DNA of 64,000 bases from Bin87 sp965203855 (GCA_965203855.1 CBDBDN010000009.1:248001-312000); one strand, 5' to 3'; shown: positions 14,721-23,529, counted from the stretch's first letter. Numbers and translations are program-made. Notes: generated from the sequence alone by a model not told the origin.

Positions 14721-17700
14721 TCACTGTACGATTTCAGCGATTTCCAGCCAGCCTTTGTCAAAAGTGAATGCGCTGGCATGGCCGGCCGGGTCTTGGATCT
14801 TGACCAGAGTAGGGTTGTCGCTGGCGGCGTTTTCTACTACATAAAGCCAGTACGCATTGCCGCGGAGTTGCGCCTCCTCAAACTGCCGGTTCGTAATCGT
14901 GGCGGGGCGGTTATTGAATGTACCGCGCATTGCTTTGACTTCGCACCAAGCCGTGGTGGTGCCGCTTTGGTCGGCTTGGTACAGGTCATATCCGGGATTA
15001 TTGGTAGAGGTCTGGTTCCATTCCGGCTCCAGTTCCAGAATGAATTTTATTGCCTTTGCTTCCAAGTACATACGGGCGTGATGTTCCAAACTATCATGGT
15101 CCGTATCGGTTTCTGAATCGCTACGATGTGCCGCAATATACGATTCAAAAGTGCGCTCTCCGGAGCTGCCGGTCGCACTGCGGCTTGAGCCATTTGACGG
15201 GCCATCAAATTCATCGTTGCCGTTGGCACTGCCAGAAGGTCTTGTTCCCGATCCGGTATCAGGATGGCGAAAAATGCTTTCGTCATCGCCACCCGCAGGC
15301 TGACGAGGCTGATTACTTTTGGGTGATTCGATGGGTTGATCGCGGCGATTCTTTATCTCGATTAGCTCGCGCAATTCGGCCTCTGACAACTTTTCTTTTT
15401 GAAGCAAATCGATGGCTCCGACGTCAATCCCGGTTTCGCGTGCCAATTCCTGCACTGCCGGGGGTTGAAAGCGAATTTTGGTAGCCAGAAATTCGTTTGG
15501 ACGCCATCCGAGCGAGTCAAAGGGAATGGAAACTGGCAATCGCAGGTCGCCATTCGCATCAGGTATCCAAGGCGTCTTATTCAACTTCCGGACGAAAGCA
15601 GCGTCAAAGCGAGTACTTCTCTGCTCGTAGTAGAACCACTTATAGGTTCCAAAAAAGTCCCCATAATTCTCGTCAGCCAGATCACAAAGGGATTCCCACA
15701 GGAGCTTTGCCTTTTTTGACCGCTCCAGCTTATCAAGCTTGGGCAAGTCGGCCAACAGAGCATCCAAACCGTGCAGAGTGTGATCGCTGACTTGCTCCGA
15801 ATGTGAAACATCTATGCAACCCGCTTTCTCTCGCAATTCCCTCTTTTCGTCCCAAGTGAAATCAGTATCATTTGTTACCTTACGCAATATGCTGGACGCT
15901 CCGCAGGCCACCAGAAAATTATTGATGCCTTCGCTACGCAAGCAATTCTGAGTGGAGTCTACAATCCGAACTCCCGATATTCCTTCAAACAGGTCCAGCA
16001 GTTGATTTGTAGCCAAGTAAAGCGATGCCGGGTTGCTCCAGTGTTTGGTGCCGTTGCCAGAGTCAATTGCCCTGACGAAATTGGTAGCCCCGAGAGAATT
16101 TAGCAAAGGCAGACGTCCCGCGTTGGAGACTTTTTCATACGCAGCCAAAATACGCTTGATGTCGCGTGTGTATGTAATAGCGTTGACCCTGGCTTGCCCG
16201 TTCCGATACTTTGGCAGGACATAGTCAAGAACCATTTTTGCTATGTCATCGGATGGCGTAGCGCCGCATTGTTCCAGCATTTCACGCGCATCAGGAGTAT
16301 TCAGAACATCATGCGCGTTGGAAGTGAACAGAACACCGTTCACGCCAGCAAACAGACGCCTCTGTTCATCATCGGCCAAGTACACTGCTTCCGGAGTTAC
16401 AAACTGCTCGGAGCTTGTTGCGGCATCGATGGCCTTAACGAAAAGAACCTCGCTTATTTCATTAATGAATTCAGACGCGCGGGCGTTACTAACCTCTCCG
16501 TAGGCATTGATTATGCGTTGCAAATCTGCATCGTAGTCAGAGTCATTAAGCGGATCGGCTTGATATTTCGGCAAGACGCTTTCGATGACATCATCAACAA
16601 GCTCCCGCTCGCCTAGTCCCAATGCTTGCAAAAATTGCAGTGATGCGATGGTATTGCACACCGATTTGCGTATTGTGGGCGCCGCAGTTGACGCCATGCC
16701 CGGCAGGAATGCTTTGATCTCCCCCGACATTGCAATGTGTCGTCCATCATTCAGCCGCAGCAGGGGGACGTCCATTAACCTTTCGTGCAACGCCATCTGG
16801 GATGAGAGGAATTCGTACAGGCGGCTGATCCATTTGTCGCTTTGGGATTCCAAGAATGCCCGTCCGCTTCTGAGCAACGGTATCAGGCCTTCCGGAGTGA
16901 GGTCAGTTACACTCAATTCGTCGCGGATGTACTGCCGCAGCTCGCCAAAGCGGTTTTCGGTAATGTCCCCGCTGATCCAAAACAGGCGGTCGGATTCACC
17001 GTAAAGCTGGGCCAGTTGACGCGGCGAGAACAATAGCCGGAGCGCGTCTGTGTTGCCAAGCCGGGTTTTACTGGCCGGGTAATGCGAACCGTTGGAGCAG
17101 GGCAAAAGAGGCCGAGAGGCCAACGCCGTCTTTGTGGCGTCATAAAGCGGGCTAAACCGGTCGTGCGTAGCAAAGCTTGCCCGAATAGGAAACCTGTCTA
17201 AAATTTCGGCGGTTAGCAGGTTCCTATCTTTTAGCCACCGCAATGCCTCCGGTATCAGAGCTGCGGTTTCACGCATCAACGCCCGATTCCATTCGTCGCT
17301 GTCAGACACTGTTTCACGGCTTGGCGTAGTGCGATACGGCCCATGCAGAAGGAACCCCAAATGCGTTTCCACTTTCGTAGGAAAGAAAACCGTTAGTATC
17401 GAATCCTTGATCGGTTGCACTTTGTCATCCTGGTCATCGGCAAACTGGAAAGCCATTTCAACGGATCCTGCGGGTTTGCCGCCGTGCGAAACCGGGCGTG
17501 AAAAGACTACCCAGCGTTCTGATTTTTCAATTTCACCAGCGCCGTTTTCGCGGGTGATTGTAGCAAGGCGGACACCATCCCCGCCGCTTTCAGTTTGGCG
17601 ATGTATCCCGCCATTCCGTCCTTCCGCGATTCGCCAAATGATGCCGTCAATGTGCCGCAAGAAAAGGAGCGTCCGCAACTCCAGCTCGGCAAGTCGGTCA

Positions 17701-18200
17701 ATGATGGCCTGACGGCTTTCTGTGCCGCCATCATTTAGCGGCATACGGAACAGCGTTAGATCCGGGTCAAGGTCCGGGAGCGCAGGGATTTCGACCGGAT
17801 CGATGTATTTCTCAACTGCAAAACGTTCGTCTCCGGAGTAAATACAAGGGCGATCCGTTATCGCAAAGACAGAACGGAAACCGATGCCGAACTTGCCTAT
17901 ATCGTTCAGGGTGTCGGCTTTCGTGGAGGAAAGCGTGATTACGATGCCATTTACGTCATGGCTATTGAACGGGCGGCCATAGTGGGCGACTTCAACGCGA
18001 TCATCGCCTACGGTGAAGGACACCTTTCGGTTGCCGTTCCAACCGCCGGGCTGCTTGCCAAGAGCATCCTCGGCATTCTGCAACAGCTCTATGACAAAGT
18101 GGGCGGGCTCACTGTAGAGATCAGAGATAAGCCCGTGGGCGCGTTGAAGTTCGCCCTTATAATCTCGGTTGGCTTGCAACGCCGCGTAATCGGTTGGCAT
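14721..18200 (-). CDS. NO VEIN-like protein: sacsin-type GHKL ATPase with C-terminal DUF3883
   Basis: A protein of about 1159 residues. The N-terminus is a Hsp90/sacsin-type GHKL ATPase: N-box ELLQNAEDAL at 38-47, HYGRPF at 73-78 in place of the usual DxGxG box, and GKFGIGFRS at 102-110. A long middle follows with repeated segments of the type VLPKYxxxxLNxxxYxxDxxRIxxAYExVSNA (two copies), then a low-complexity Ser/Gly/Asp linker near 990-1040. The C-terminal 120 residues contain NPGYDLY and WCEVKAMRG, matching DUF3883 (NOV_C), related to PD-(D/E)xK nuclease-like folds. Bacterial proteins of this architecture are often near defence genes; the job here is inferred, not shown. By eye, base composition is less GC-rich than its neighbours prfB and thrS, suggesting acquisition. 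Start: ATG 18200 follows GAGG; a longer start at 18278 has no SD. Confidence 0.75.
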   Translation of the reverse strand: MPTDYAALQANRDYKGELQRAHGLISDLYSEPAHFVIELLQNAEDALGKQPGGWNGNRKVSFTVGDDRVEVAHYGRPFNSHDVNGIVITLSSTKADTLNDIGKFGIGFRSVFAITDRPCIYSGDERFAVEKYIDPVEIPALPDLDPDLTLFRMPLNDGGTESRQAIIDRLAELELRTLLFLRHIDGIIWRIAEGRNGGIHRQTESGGDGVRLATITRENGAGEIEKSERWVVFSRPVSHGGKPAGSVEMAFQFADDQDDKVQPIKDSILTVFFPTKVETHLGFLLHGPYRTTPSRETVSDSDEWNRALMRETAALIPEALRWLKDRNLLTAEILDRFPIRASFATHDRFSPLYDATKTALASRPLLPCSNGSHYPASKTRLGNTDALRLLFSPRQLAQLYGESDRLFWISGDITENRFGELRQYIRDELSVTDLTPEGLIPLLRSGRAFLESQSDKWISRLYEFLSSQMALHERLMDVPLLRLNDGRHIAMSGEIKAFLPGMASTAAPTIRKSVCNTIASLQFLQALGLGERELVDDVIESVLPKYQADPLNDSDYDADLQRIINAYGEVSNARASEFINEISEVLFVKAIDAATSSEQFVTPEAVYLADDEQRRLFAGVNGVLFTSNAHDVLNTPDAREMLEQCGATPSDDIAKMVLDYVLPKYRNGQARVNAITYTRDIKRILAAYEKVSNAGRLPLLNSLGATNFVRAIDSGNGTKHWSNPASLYLATNQLLDLFEGISGVRIVDSTQNCLRSEGINNFLVACGASSILRKVTNDTDFTWDEKRELREKAGCIDVSHSEQVSDHTLHGLDALLADLPKLDKLERSKKAKLLWESLCDLADENYGDFFGTYKWFYYEQRSTRFDAAFVRKLNKTPWIPDANGDLRLPVSIPFDSLGWRPNEFLATKIRFQPPAVQELARETGIDVGAIDLLQKEKLSEAELRELIEIKNRRDQPIESPKSNQPRQPAGGDDESIFRHPDTGSGTRPSGSANGNDEFDGPSNGSSRSATGSSGERTFESYIAAHRSDSETDTDHDSLEHHARMYLEAKAIKFILELEPEWNQTSTNNPGYDLYQADQSGTTTAWCEVKAMRGTFNNRPATITNRQFEEAQLRGNAYWLYVVENAASDNPTLVKIQDPAGHASAFTFDKGWLEIAEIVQ

Positions 18201-18282
18201 GAGAGCGAGACCTCGCTGTTTATCGCTGTAACTATATCGCAAACCGCTGAACCGGGCAAGCACAGATGCGGATGCCATCGGG

Positions 18283-18288
18283 TATAAT
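18283..18288 (+). promoter_or_regulatory. -10 box upstream of thrS
   Basis: TATAAT ends 30 bases before the thrS ATG. No clear -35 hexamer is seen at the right spacing. The divergent gene begins just upstream, so this is the intergenic promoter region. Confidence 0.45.
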
Positions 18289-18318
18289 GTTCATATCCCA
18301 ACCGCAGGAACTGCCTTT

Positions 18319-20091
18319 ATGCTTAACCATGCCGCGCCTGACCCCGCTGCCGCTAGTCCTGTTGATGCTTTGCGTCATCGGATGCGGCATAGCGCCGCCC
18401 ATGTGATGGCCGACGCCGTGCTGCAACTTTTTCCGGAGGCCAAGTTCGCTATCGGGCCGCCTACCGCCGACGGGTTCTATTACGATTTTGAGGTGGCTCA
18501 GCCTTTTACGCCGGAGGATTTGGAACGGATTGAGGCGCTGATGCTGGATACCATCCGCGCCGATGCTCCGTTTGTCCGGGAGGAATTGAGCCGGGATGAC
18601 GCCAATCAGCGGTTTGCCGACCAGCCGTTCAAGCAGGAAATCATTGCCGACCTGCCGGACGAAACTACGCTGTCCATCTATCGGCACGGCGATTTTACCG
18701 ACCTGTGCCAGGGGCCGCACGTGGGCAGCACGGGCGAGATTGCCGCCGTCAAGTTGCTGAATGTGGCCGGGGCTTACTGGCGGGGCGACGAGAACCGTCC
18801 GATGCTGCAACGCATCTACGGGACGGCTTTTGAGTCGCAGGCGGAGATGGACGCCCATCTGGAACGGCTGGCGGAGGCGGAACGGCGCGACCATCGCGTT
18901 TTGGGCCGGCAGCTCAACCTATTCACCGTGCATGAGGAAATCGGGCCGGGTTTGATTGTGTGGCATCCCAAAGGCGGCATTGTGCGGTCGCTGATTGAGG
19001 ATTACTGGCGGGACATACACTATCGGCAGGGGTACAGCATCGTCTATTCGCCGCACATTGGGCGGGCGCGGCTGTGGCAGACCAGCGGGCATTTGGATTT
19101 CTACCGGGACAGTATGTATGCCCCGATGGAGATTGACGAGCAGGAATACTTTTTGAAGCCAATGAACTGCCCGTTCCATATCCAGATATATCGCGCGGCG
19201 CTGCGGAGTTACCGGGAACTGCCGCTGCGGATTGCGGAGCTGGGGACGGTGTATCGGTACGAGCGCAGCGGGGTGCTGCATGGGCTGATGCGGGTGCGCG
19301 GCTTTACGCAGGATGACGCGCATATCTTTTGCCTGCCCGACCAAGTGGCCAGCGAGGTTGGGGCGGTGCTGGATCTCACTTTTGAGATGATGGCGGCATT
19401 CGGGTTTGACGAATACGACATTATGCTGTCCACGCGGCCGGACAAGTTTGTGGGGGAGCCGGCAATGTGGGAACACGCTACCGAGTCGCTGCGGGAGGCG
19501 TTGGTGTCGCGCGGGCTGTCTTATGACATTGACGAGGGCGGCGGCGCATTTTACGGCCCGAAAATTGACATCAAGATTACCGATGCGCTGGGGCGGGCGT
19601 GGCAATGCACGACGGTGCAGTTTGACTTCAACCTGCCGGAACGGTTTGACCTGGTGTTTCAGGATGACCAGGGGAATCGGGCGCGTCCGTATATGGTGCA
19701 TCGGGCGATACTGGGGTCGCTGGAACGGTTTTTTGGGGTGCTGGTGGAGCATTACGCGGGGGCGTTTCCGCTGTGGCTGGCGCCGGTGCAGGCGGTGGTC
19801 ATCCCCATCGCCGACCGGCATATTGAGTATGCCGAGCAGGTGGCCGGGCAACTGCGGGGCGCCGGTTTCCGGGTGGAAGTGGACGACCGCAGCGAGCGGA
19901 TGAACCTGAAAATTCGACAGGCGCAGTTGCAGAAAGTTCCGTATATGCTGGTGGTGGGCGACCGGGAGCAGGACGCCGGGGCGGCGGCGGTGCGGACGCG
20001 GGAGGGGGATAATCGGGGGGCGCTGGCGTTGGGTGATGTGGTGGGGATGCTGGGGGCGGATTTGATGGGGACGCCGGCGGGCCAAAGATAG
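18319..20091 (+). CDS. thrS: Threonyl-tRNA synthetase
   Basis: A 590-residue class II synthetase that charges tRNA-Thr. The editing domain shows HSAAH (H24, H28) and DLCQGPHV; the catalytic core has motif 2 in VYRYERSGVLHGLMRVRG and motif 3 in MVHRAILGSLERF; the anticodon-binding domain begins around LWLAPVQAVVIPIADRH. It lacks the roughly 60-residue N-terminal TGS domain of E. coli ThrRS and so is shorter (590 against 642), as in several other lineages. No T-box leader is visible. It is followed by a hairpin at 20117. Confidence 0.96.
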   Translation: MLNHAAPDPAAASPVDALRHRMRHSAAHVMADAVLQLFPEAKFAIGPPTADGFYYDFEVAQPFTPEDLERIEALMLDTIRADAPFVREELSRDDANQRFADQPFKQEIIADLPDETTLSIYRHGDFTDLCQGPHVGSTGEIAAVKLLNVAGAYWRGDENRPMLQRIYGTAFESQAEMDAHLERLAEAERRDHRVLGRQLNLFTVHEEIGPGLIVWHPKGGIVRSLIEDYWRDIHYRQGYSIVYSPHIGRARLWQTSGHLDFYRDSMYAPMEIDEQEYFLKPMNCPFHIQIYRAALRSYRELPLRIAELGTVYRYERSGVLHGLMRVRGFTQDDAHIFCLPDQVASEVGAVLDLTFEMMAAFGFDEYDIMLSTRPDKFVGEPAMWEHATESLREALVSRGLSYDIDEGGGAFYGPKIDIKITDALGRAWQCTTVQFDFNLPERFDLVFQDDQGNRARPYMVHRAILGSLERFFGVLVEHYAGAFPLWLAPVQAVVIPIADRHIEYAEQVAGQLRGAGFRVEVDDRSERMNLKIRQAQLQKVPYMLVVGDREQDAGAAAVRTREGDNRGALALGDVVGMLGADLMGTPAGQR

Positions 20092-20116
20092 TTGAGTCGG
20101 GCCAGATAAAAGTGAG

Positions 20117-20142
20117 CAAGGGCGGCTAATCAGCCGCCCTTG
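20117..20142 (+). terminator. Strong hairpin after thrS
   Basis: An eleven-base perfect stem, CAAGGGCGGCT/AGCCGCCCTTG, has loop AATC. There is no T-run on the plus strand, so termination may be inefficient or factor-assisted; it lies 25 bases after the thrS stop and faces minus-strand pseudogenes. Confidence 0.6.
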
Positions 20143-20156
20143 CAGATGTGGGGACG

Positions 20157-20282
20157 CTATTTGTCAATGCCGTATGGGAACCAGTACGGCATATCATATT
20201 GATGCATTCTAGCGATTAGTTCCGCAAGGTTGTCCGGTAAATCGGGATGAAGCCCGGACTGGTTGTATCGGCTGCGAAACAT
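20157..20282 (-). pseudogene. Remnant resembling the C-terminus of the 116-residue protein
   Basis: A 41-residue frame beginning MFRSRYNQSGLHPDLPDNL and ending MPYWFPYGIDK. The same frame is open a few codons upstream (NDAALSGLN) before meeting a stop, so the ATG is probably internal. The closing pattern, a LA-L--RM-QYD-P-WF-Y segment, loosely resembles the end of the protein encoded at 20724. Together with the broken gene at 20351 it looks like a decayed copy of the intact pair. Homology is weak by eye. Confidence 0.35.
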
Positions 20283-20350
20283 ATTCAGCCCGGACAATGC
20301 GGCGTCATTCCGTAGTTATGTAATTTGGTAGCGCCAACGGCTGGTCCGGT

Positions 20351-20547
20351 TTAGCGTCCATATTTCCGGTTCAGCTCCTCAATCCGGCGATTGGCTTCGT
20401 CAACTTTGCGGAAGGTTTCCTGCGAAAGTTCGATCAGCCACTGCGGGGCGGCTTGGTAATGACTTCGTGATTAGCGGCCACCTCCTGCGTATCCGCAACG
20501 GATTCGGGGTATTCCTGCTCATGCGGGCTTTGCTTTGCTGTGACCAT
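20351..20547 (-). pseudogene. Frameshifted paralogue of the 51-residue protein
   Basis: The ATG at 20547 opens MVTAKQSPHEQEYPESVAD, comparable with MVATKRTPEEQRAREAVSD of the intact gene at 21071. It stops early at PPRSG, but a second frame continues with QAAPQWLIELSQETFRKVDE to a stop at 20351, which reads like the lost C-terminus. Upstream sequence also matches the intact copy: CACAATCAG, then a TATAAA box, then AGTAGGCG in place of the intact AGGAGGTG. So promoter, SD and gene were duplicated and this copy has decayed by frameshift. Confidence 0.55.
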
Positions 20548-20723
20548 GATGCGCCTACTTTTGGCATTTATAGCGCAATTTTGCTGATTGTGCGATGGGG
20601 GATTATCCGCTCTGCGTCAAGTTTCGCTATCAGCGAGGACGGCAAGGTCATTTTCACAATACCGCCGGGGGCGGAGCGGCATCCTTATGCGACGGCGCCG
20701 CTCTACCCCCGGCGGTACGTCCG

Positions 20724-21074
20724 CTAGATAGGCTCGTAGAAATCGTAGTAGTCCTGGTACAGCGCAAACATCCGCAACGCCGGCAGTAAAGTGCCGTCGA
20801 AGGTTCGCTGGAATCGAATTCGCAAGACGGGATGCTCGCGCATAAAACTACGCAAACCGTCGGCGGCTTCCGCAAAATTATACTGCTCCGTCGGTATAAC
20901 TACTGATGCGTGAAAGACGGCCAATGCGCGGTACTGTCGTGGGGAATCGTCGTTGATCAGAGGCTCGACGATAAGGGACTGCAAATCGCCGAGTAATGCC
21001 GGATAGGCTTGGCCCAACGCCTCTCGCAATAGATACCACTCGGCAGAACCCTTGGGTGGCAGGTTCGGATTCAC
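20724..21074 (-). CDS. Unknown 116-residue protein, second gene of a coupled pair
   Basis: A soluble, probably mostly helical protein beginning MNPNLPPKGSAEWYLLREAL and ending in an aromatic YQDYYDFYEPI tail. I recognise no domain. Its start overlaps the stop of the 51-residue gene by four bases (ATGA), so translation is coupled. Small protein first, larger second, a strong shared promoter and a decayed duplicate next door are the usual marks of a toxin-antitoxin or similar selfish module, but no toxin fold is visible; it may equally be a small regulatory operon. Confidence 0.6.
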   Translation of the reverse strand: MNPNLPPKGSAEWYLLREALGQAYPALLGDLQSLIVEPLINDDSPRQYRALAVFHASVVIPTEQYNFAEAADGLRSFMREHPVLRIRFQRTFDGTLLPALRMFALYQDYYDFYEPI

Positions 21075-21226
21075 GACAGTTTCTTGCCGCCGGCGGCGAT
21101 GTGCATCTCCTCGAACTTGCGGAGCAATTCCATCGTCCGGGATTTTTTCAACGCCTCACGATGCATCGTGTCCGACACGGCCTCGCGTGCGCGTTGTTCC
21201 TCCGGGGTTCGCTTTGTTGCAACCAT
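21071..21226 (-). CDS. Unknown 51-residue protein, first gene of a coupled pair
   Basis: A small charged helical protein, MVATKRTPEEQRAREAVSD then TMHREALKKSRTMELLRKF, ending GGKKLS. A perfect AGGAGGTG lies five bases before the ATG at 21226; a longer in-frame start at 21274 would include the promoter and is rejected. Its size and charge fit an antitoxin or DNA-binding partner, though no ribbon-helix-helix or other fold can be assigned. A frameshifted relative is at 20351. Confidence 0.65.
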   Translation of the reverse strand: MVATKRTPEEQRAREAVSDTMHREALKKSRTMELLRKFEEMHIAAGGKKLS

Positions 21227-21245
21227 AATGCACCTCCTTTTGACT

Positions 21246-21274
21246 GTTATATCGGGTTTTCTCTGATTGTGCAA
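21246..21274 (-). promoter_or_regulatory. Sigma-70 type promoter of the 51/116-residue pair
   Basis: On the minus strand TTGCAC (21269-21274) and TATAAC (21246-21251) are separated by exactly 17 bases, about 20 bases before the ATG. The decayed copy upstream keeps the same layout with TCGCAC, 17 bases, TATAAA. Confidence 0.75.
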
Positions 21275-21339
21275 ATGGCAGCAATGCCGGCGACGTGGAC
21301 AATTGTAAGCAATGACGGCAGGATGGCCGGCAGATTTGC

Positions 21340-22326
21340 CTATTCATCCGCGTCAAACTGGGCTGTCCATAGCGGGGGTTGGCCGTTCCAGACGCGTTGG
21401 ATGTTGGCGAAGGAGTTGGCGGCGCGCTTGGCGAGGGATTCGTAGGTGGGGCCGGCGGTGTGGGGCGTGGCTACTACATTGGGGAGTTGGGGCAGCGGAT
21501 CGTCGGGGGATGGGGGTTCGTGTTCCAGCACATCCAGGCCGGCGCCGGCGATGTCGCCGTTCTGCAAGGCGGCTACCAGGGCGGTTTCGTCCACGATGCC
21601 GCCGCGCGCGGTGTTAATTAGGATTGCGGAGGGTTTCATCAGCGCCAACTCGGCGGCGCCAATCATATTGCGGGTTTCCGGCGTCAGAGGCACATGGATG
21701 CTGACTACATCGGAGGTTTGCAGCAGGGTTTCCAGCGACACGGGGCGGATACCCAGGGATTCCTCCTCAGTGGGACGCAGGGCGGCGTATTTGTCGTAGT
21801 ACTGCAAGTTGACTTCAAAGCCGCGCAGCCGGCGGGCTACTTTCTGGGCGATGTTGCCGATGCCGACCAGCCCGACGGTCTTGCCCTCTAGTTCGTAGGT
21901 GTCAATGCTGCGGTCGCCGGTGGGGCGCCAGCCGCCGGATTTTACCAGCGTGGCATAGTGATAGAGGCGGCGATAGACGGCGAGCATCAGCATAATGGCG
22001 TGTTCGGAGACGGCGACGGAATTGGCGCCGCCGTTGTTGGCGACGGGGACGCCCAAATCGGCGGCCAGTTTGAGGTTCATCCGGTCGTAGCCGGCGCTCA
22101 ACAGCTGGAGCAGGCGGACATTGGGGGCGCTGGTCAGCACCCGGTCGGACAGGCGGCCGGGAAAGAGGAGCAGGAAATCGGCATCGCGCGCCAGTTCAAT
22201 CTGGGCGTCCTCGTCCAAGCCGTTGGAGGCGGCGATGACGTTCATGCCGTCCGGGGCTTCGTCAACGACGATTTGACGGTAATGGTCGTCCAGGTCGGTG
22301 AGGAAAACTACTTTGGGTTGGGGCAT
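21340..22326 (-). CDS. D-isomer-specific 2-hydroxyacid dehydrogenase
   Basis: A 328-residue NAD(P)-dependent oxidoreductase acting on a 2-hydroxyacid/2-oxoacid pair. The Rossmann loop is GLVGIGNIAQKVARRL; catalytic arginine and glutamate lie in INTARGGIVDE and GAGLDVLEHEP, and the histidine in ATPHTAGPT. Substrate (glycerate, phosphoglycerate, lactate or other) cannot be fixed; the presence of glycerate kinase and lut genes nearby makes small hydroxyacids plausible. The start MPQPKVVFLTD at 22326 follows GAGG; a longer frame upstream runs into repeats. Confidence 0.88.
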   Translation of the reverse strand: MPQPKVVFLTDLDDHYRQIVVDEAPDGMNVIAASNGLDEDAQIELARDADFLLLFPGRLSDRVLTSAPNVRLLQLLSAGYDRMNLKLAADLGVPVANNGGANSVAVSEHAIMLMLAVYRRLYHYATLVKSGGWRPTGDRSIDTYELEGKTVGLVGIGNIAQKVARRLRGFEVNLQYYDKYAALRPTEEESLGIRPVSLETLLQTSDVVSIHVPLTPETRNMIGAAELALMKPSAILINTARGGIVDETALVAALQNGDIAGAGLDVLEHEPPSPDDPLPQLPNVVATPHTAGPTYESLAKRAANSFANIQRVWNGQPPLWTAQFDADE

Positions 22327-22361
22327 TGCTAACCTCGCTGGTGTTAGGGCGTGTGGGTGAT

Positions 22362-22458
22362 TTACCGTCATTGCCATTCCGGCTTTATCCGGCAGTGTAA
22401 TCCCCTACTGCGGTAGTGGAACCGGCGACCATAGATTCCGGCTTTCGCCGGAATGACG
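22362..22458 (+). repeat. MITE-like element A, copy 3
   Basis: CGTCATTGCCATTCCGGC at the left, a conserved GCGGTAGTGGAACCGGC arm with ACCATAG, and the right palindrome TTCCGGCTTTCGCCGGAA with ATGACGG. The left palindrome is degenerate. Orientation is the same as copies 1 and 2. Confidence 0.65.
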
Positions 22459-22612
22459 GTTGCGGGTCCGGCCGGAATGACGGTTGCGGGTCCGGCCGGG
22501 ATGACAGTTGCGGGGGCGGGATGACGGTTGCGGGGCCGGCCGGGATGACGGTTGCGGGGCCGGCCGGGATGACGGTTGCGGGAGCGGCCGGGATGACGGT
22601 TGCGACGACGGC
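22450..22612 (+). repeat. Seven-unit GGGATGACGGTTGCGG minisatellite
   Basis: Contiguous units of 20-24 bases begin at 22450, 22474, 22498, 22518, 22542, 22566 and 22590, each opening GG(A/G)ATGAC(G/A)GTTGCGG and most ending CCGGCC. The first unit starts within the tail of the element A palindrome. There are no spacers, so it is not a CRISPR array. It ends six bases before the stop of the selenoprotein gene. Confidence 0.88.
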
Positions 22613-22617
22613 AAGTT

Positions 22618-23490
22618 TTACTGGGTCAGGCGGGCGAATTCGGCGGCGAAATCAACGGAGCGGCCGCCGTAGCCTTTGCGGAAAGTGATTATGCCGTTGA
22701 CGTCCATGGCGAGCATTGACGACTGGCTGACGATTTTCAGGTCGCGCAGCATTGAGCCGACGGGCTGCGTTGCGGTCATATTGGCATAGCCGTTGTCGGC
22801 GATGTAGCCGTCCAGCACGGCGGCGGTTTCGCTGAAGGAGACCAGATAGAAGTCAACCTGGCCGGCGTAGTTGGAGATGATGGGGTTGAGCGTCCGCAAC
22901 TCGGCGCGGCAGGTGGGTCACCAGGTAGCGAAGTACATCATAAAGACGGGGCGGCCGGCGGCGGCCAGGTCTGCGGATGTGATGGCGCTGTCGTCGACGC
23001 GCTGCATCGTAAAGGCGGGCGGGATTTCGCCGACAGCCGTGCCTTGCGGGGCGGATGGCCGGGGCGGAGTAGTAGCGGTTGCTGCAACCGGCGGCGGCGT
23101 ATCCATAGGCGCCGGCGCAGCAGCAGTAGCAGATGGCATAACAGCGGCGGTTGCCGCAATCGTTGGCGGTTTTGGGGTAGCGCCGGCGGACGGACGAGTT
23201 GCCGGCGGCGCAGCGGCGGCATCAGTGGAGGATGTCATAGTTGCAGCTGCGGCCGGCGGTGATGTCGCCGAGGCTGCCGTATTGGATGGTGTGGCTTGGG
23301 GAACCGGCGTATCCGGGTCGGCAGCGGCGGGTTCGGTGGTTGCCGGGGCGGGCGCAACGGCGGCGGCAGTTGTCGCAGTGGCATCGGTTATCATCGGCGC
23401 CGGCGATTCCGGCGGTTGGCAGCCGGTTAGCAGCGCGCCGGCAACGATGCCGACCGTCAATAGACCGATTATCAGGTTAGGTTTTGGCAT
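22618..23490 (-). CDS. Thioredoxin-like lipoprotein, predicted selenoprotein (Sec191)
   Basis: Reading through an in-frame TGA at 22918-22920 gives 290 residues. A lipoprotein signal comes first (IIGLLTVGIVAGALLTGC, lipobox LTGC), then an Ala/Pro/Thr-rich linker of about 110 residues, then a thioredoxin-like domain whose active site reads FATW-U-PTCRAEL, where TGA stands for the first cysteine of CxxC. The sequence after the TGA aligns closely with the neighbouring paralogue (CRAEL, QPVG-ML-DL, S-M-A), so it is under selection and translated. A short hairpin (CUGC/GCGG, 11-base loop) lies 6-24 bases after UGA as a possible bacterial SECIS. GGAG precedes the ATG. Likely role: membrane-anchored thiol/selenol redox chemistry. 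No sel genes are in the window, so Sec insertion is inferred; a nonsense mutation is the less likely alternative. Confidence 0.8.
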
Positions 23491-23529
23491 AATTCTCCGT
23501 AGCGTCAACGACGCCGGCGGCTATCCTCA

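Noticed and set aside
14333..14779. A separate proline-rich gene over the prfB start
   Set aside because: It is out of frame with RF2 on the same strand; the frameshift model accounts for the whole region with conserved sequence.
22450..22612. Possible CRISPR array
   Set aside because: Units of 20-24 bases are contiguous with no unique spacers, and the sequence derives from the REP tail; no cas genes are present.
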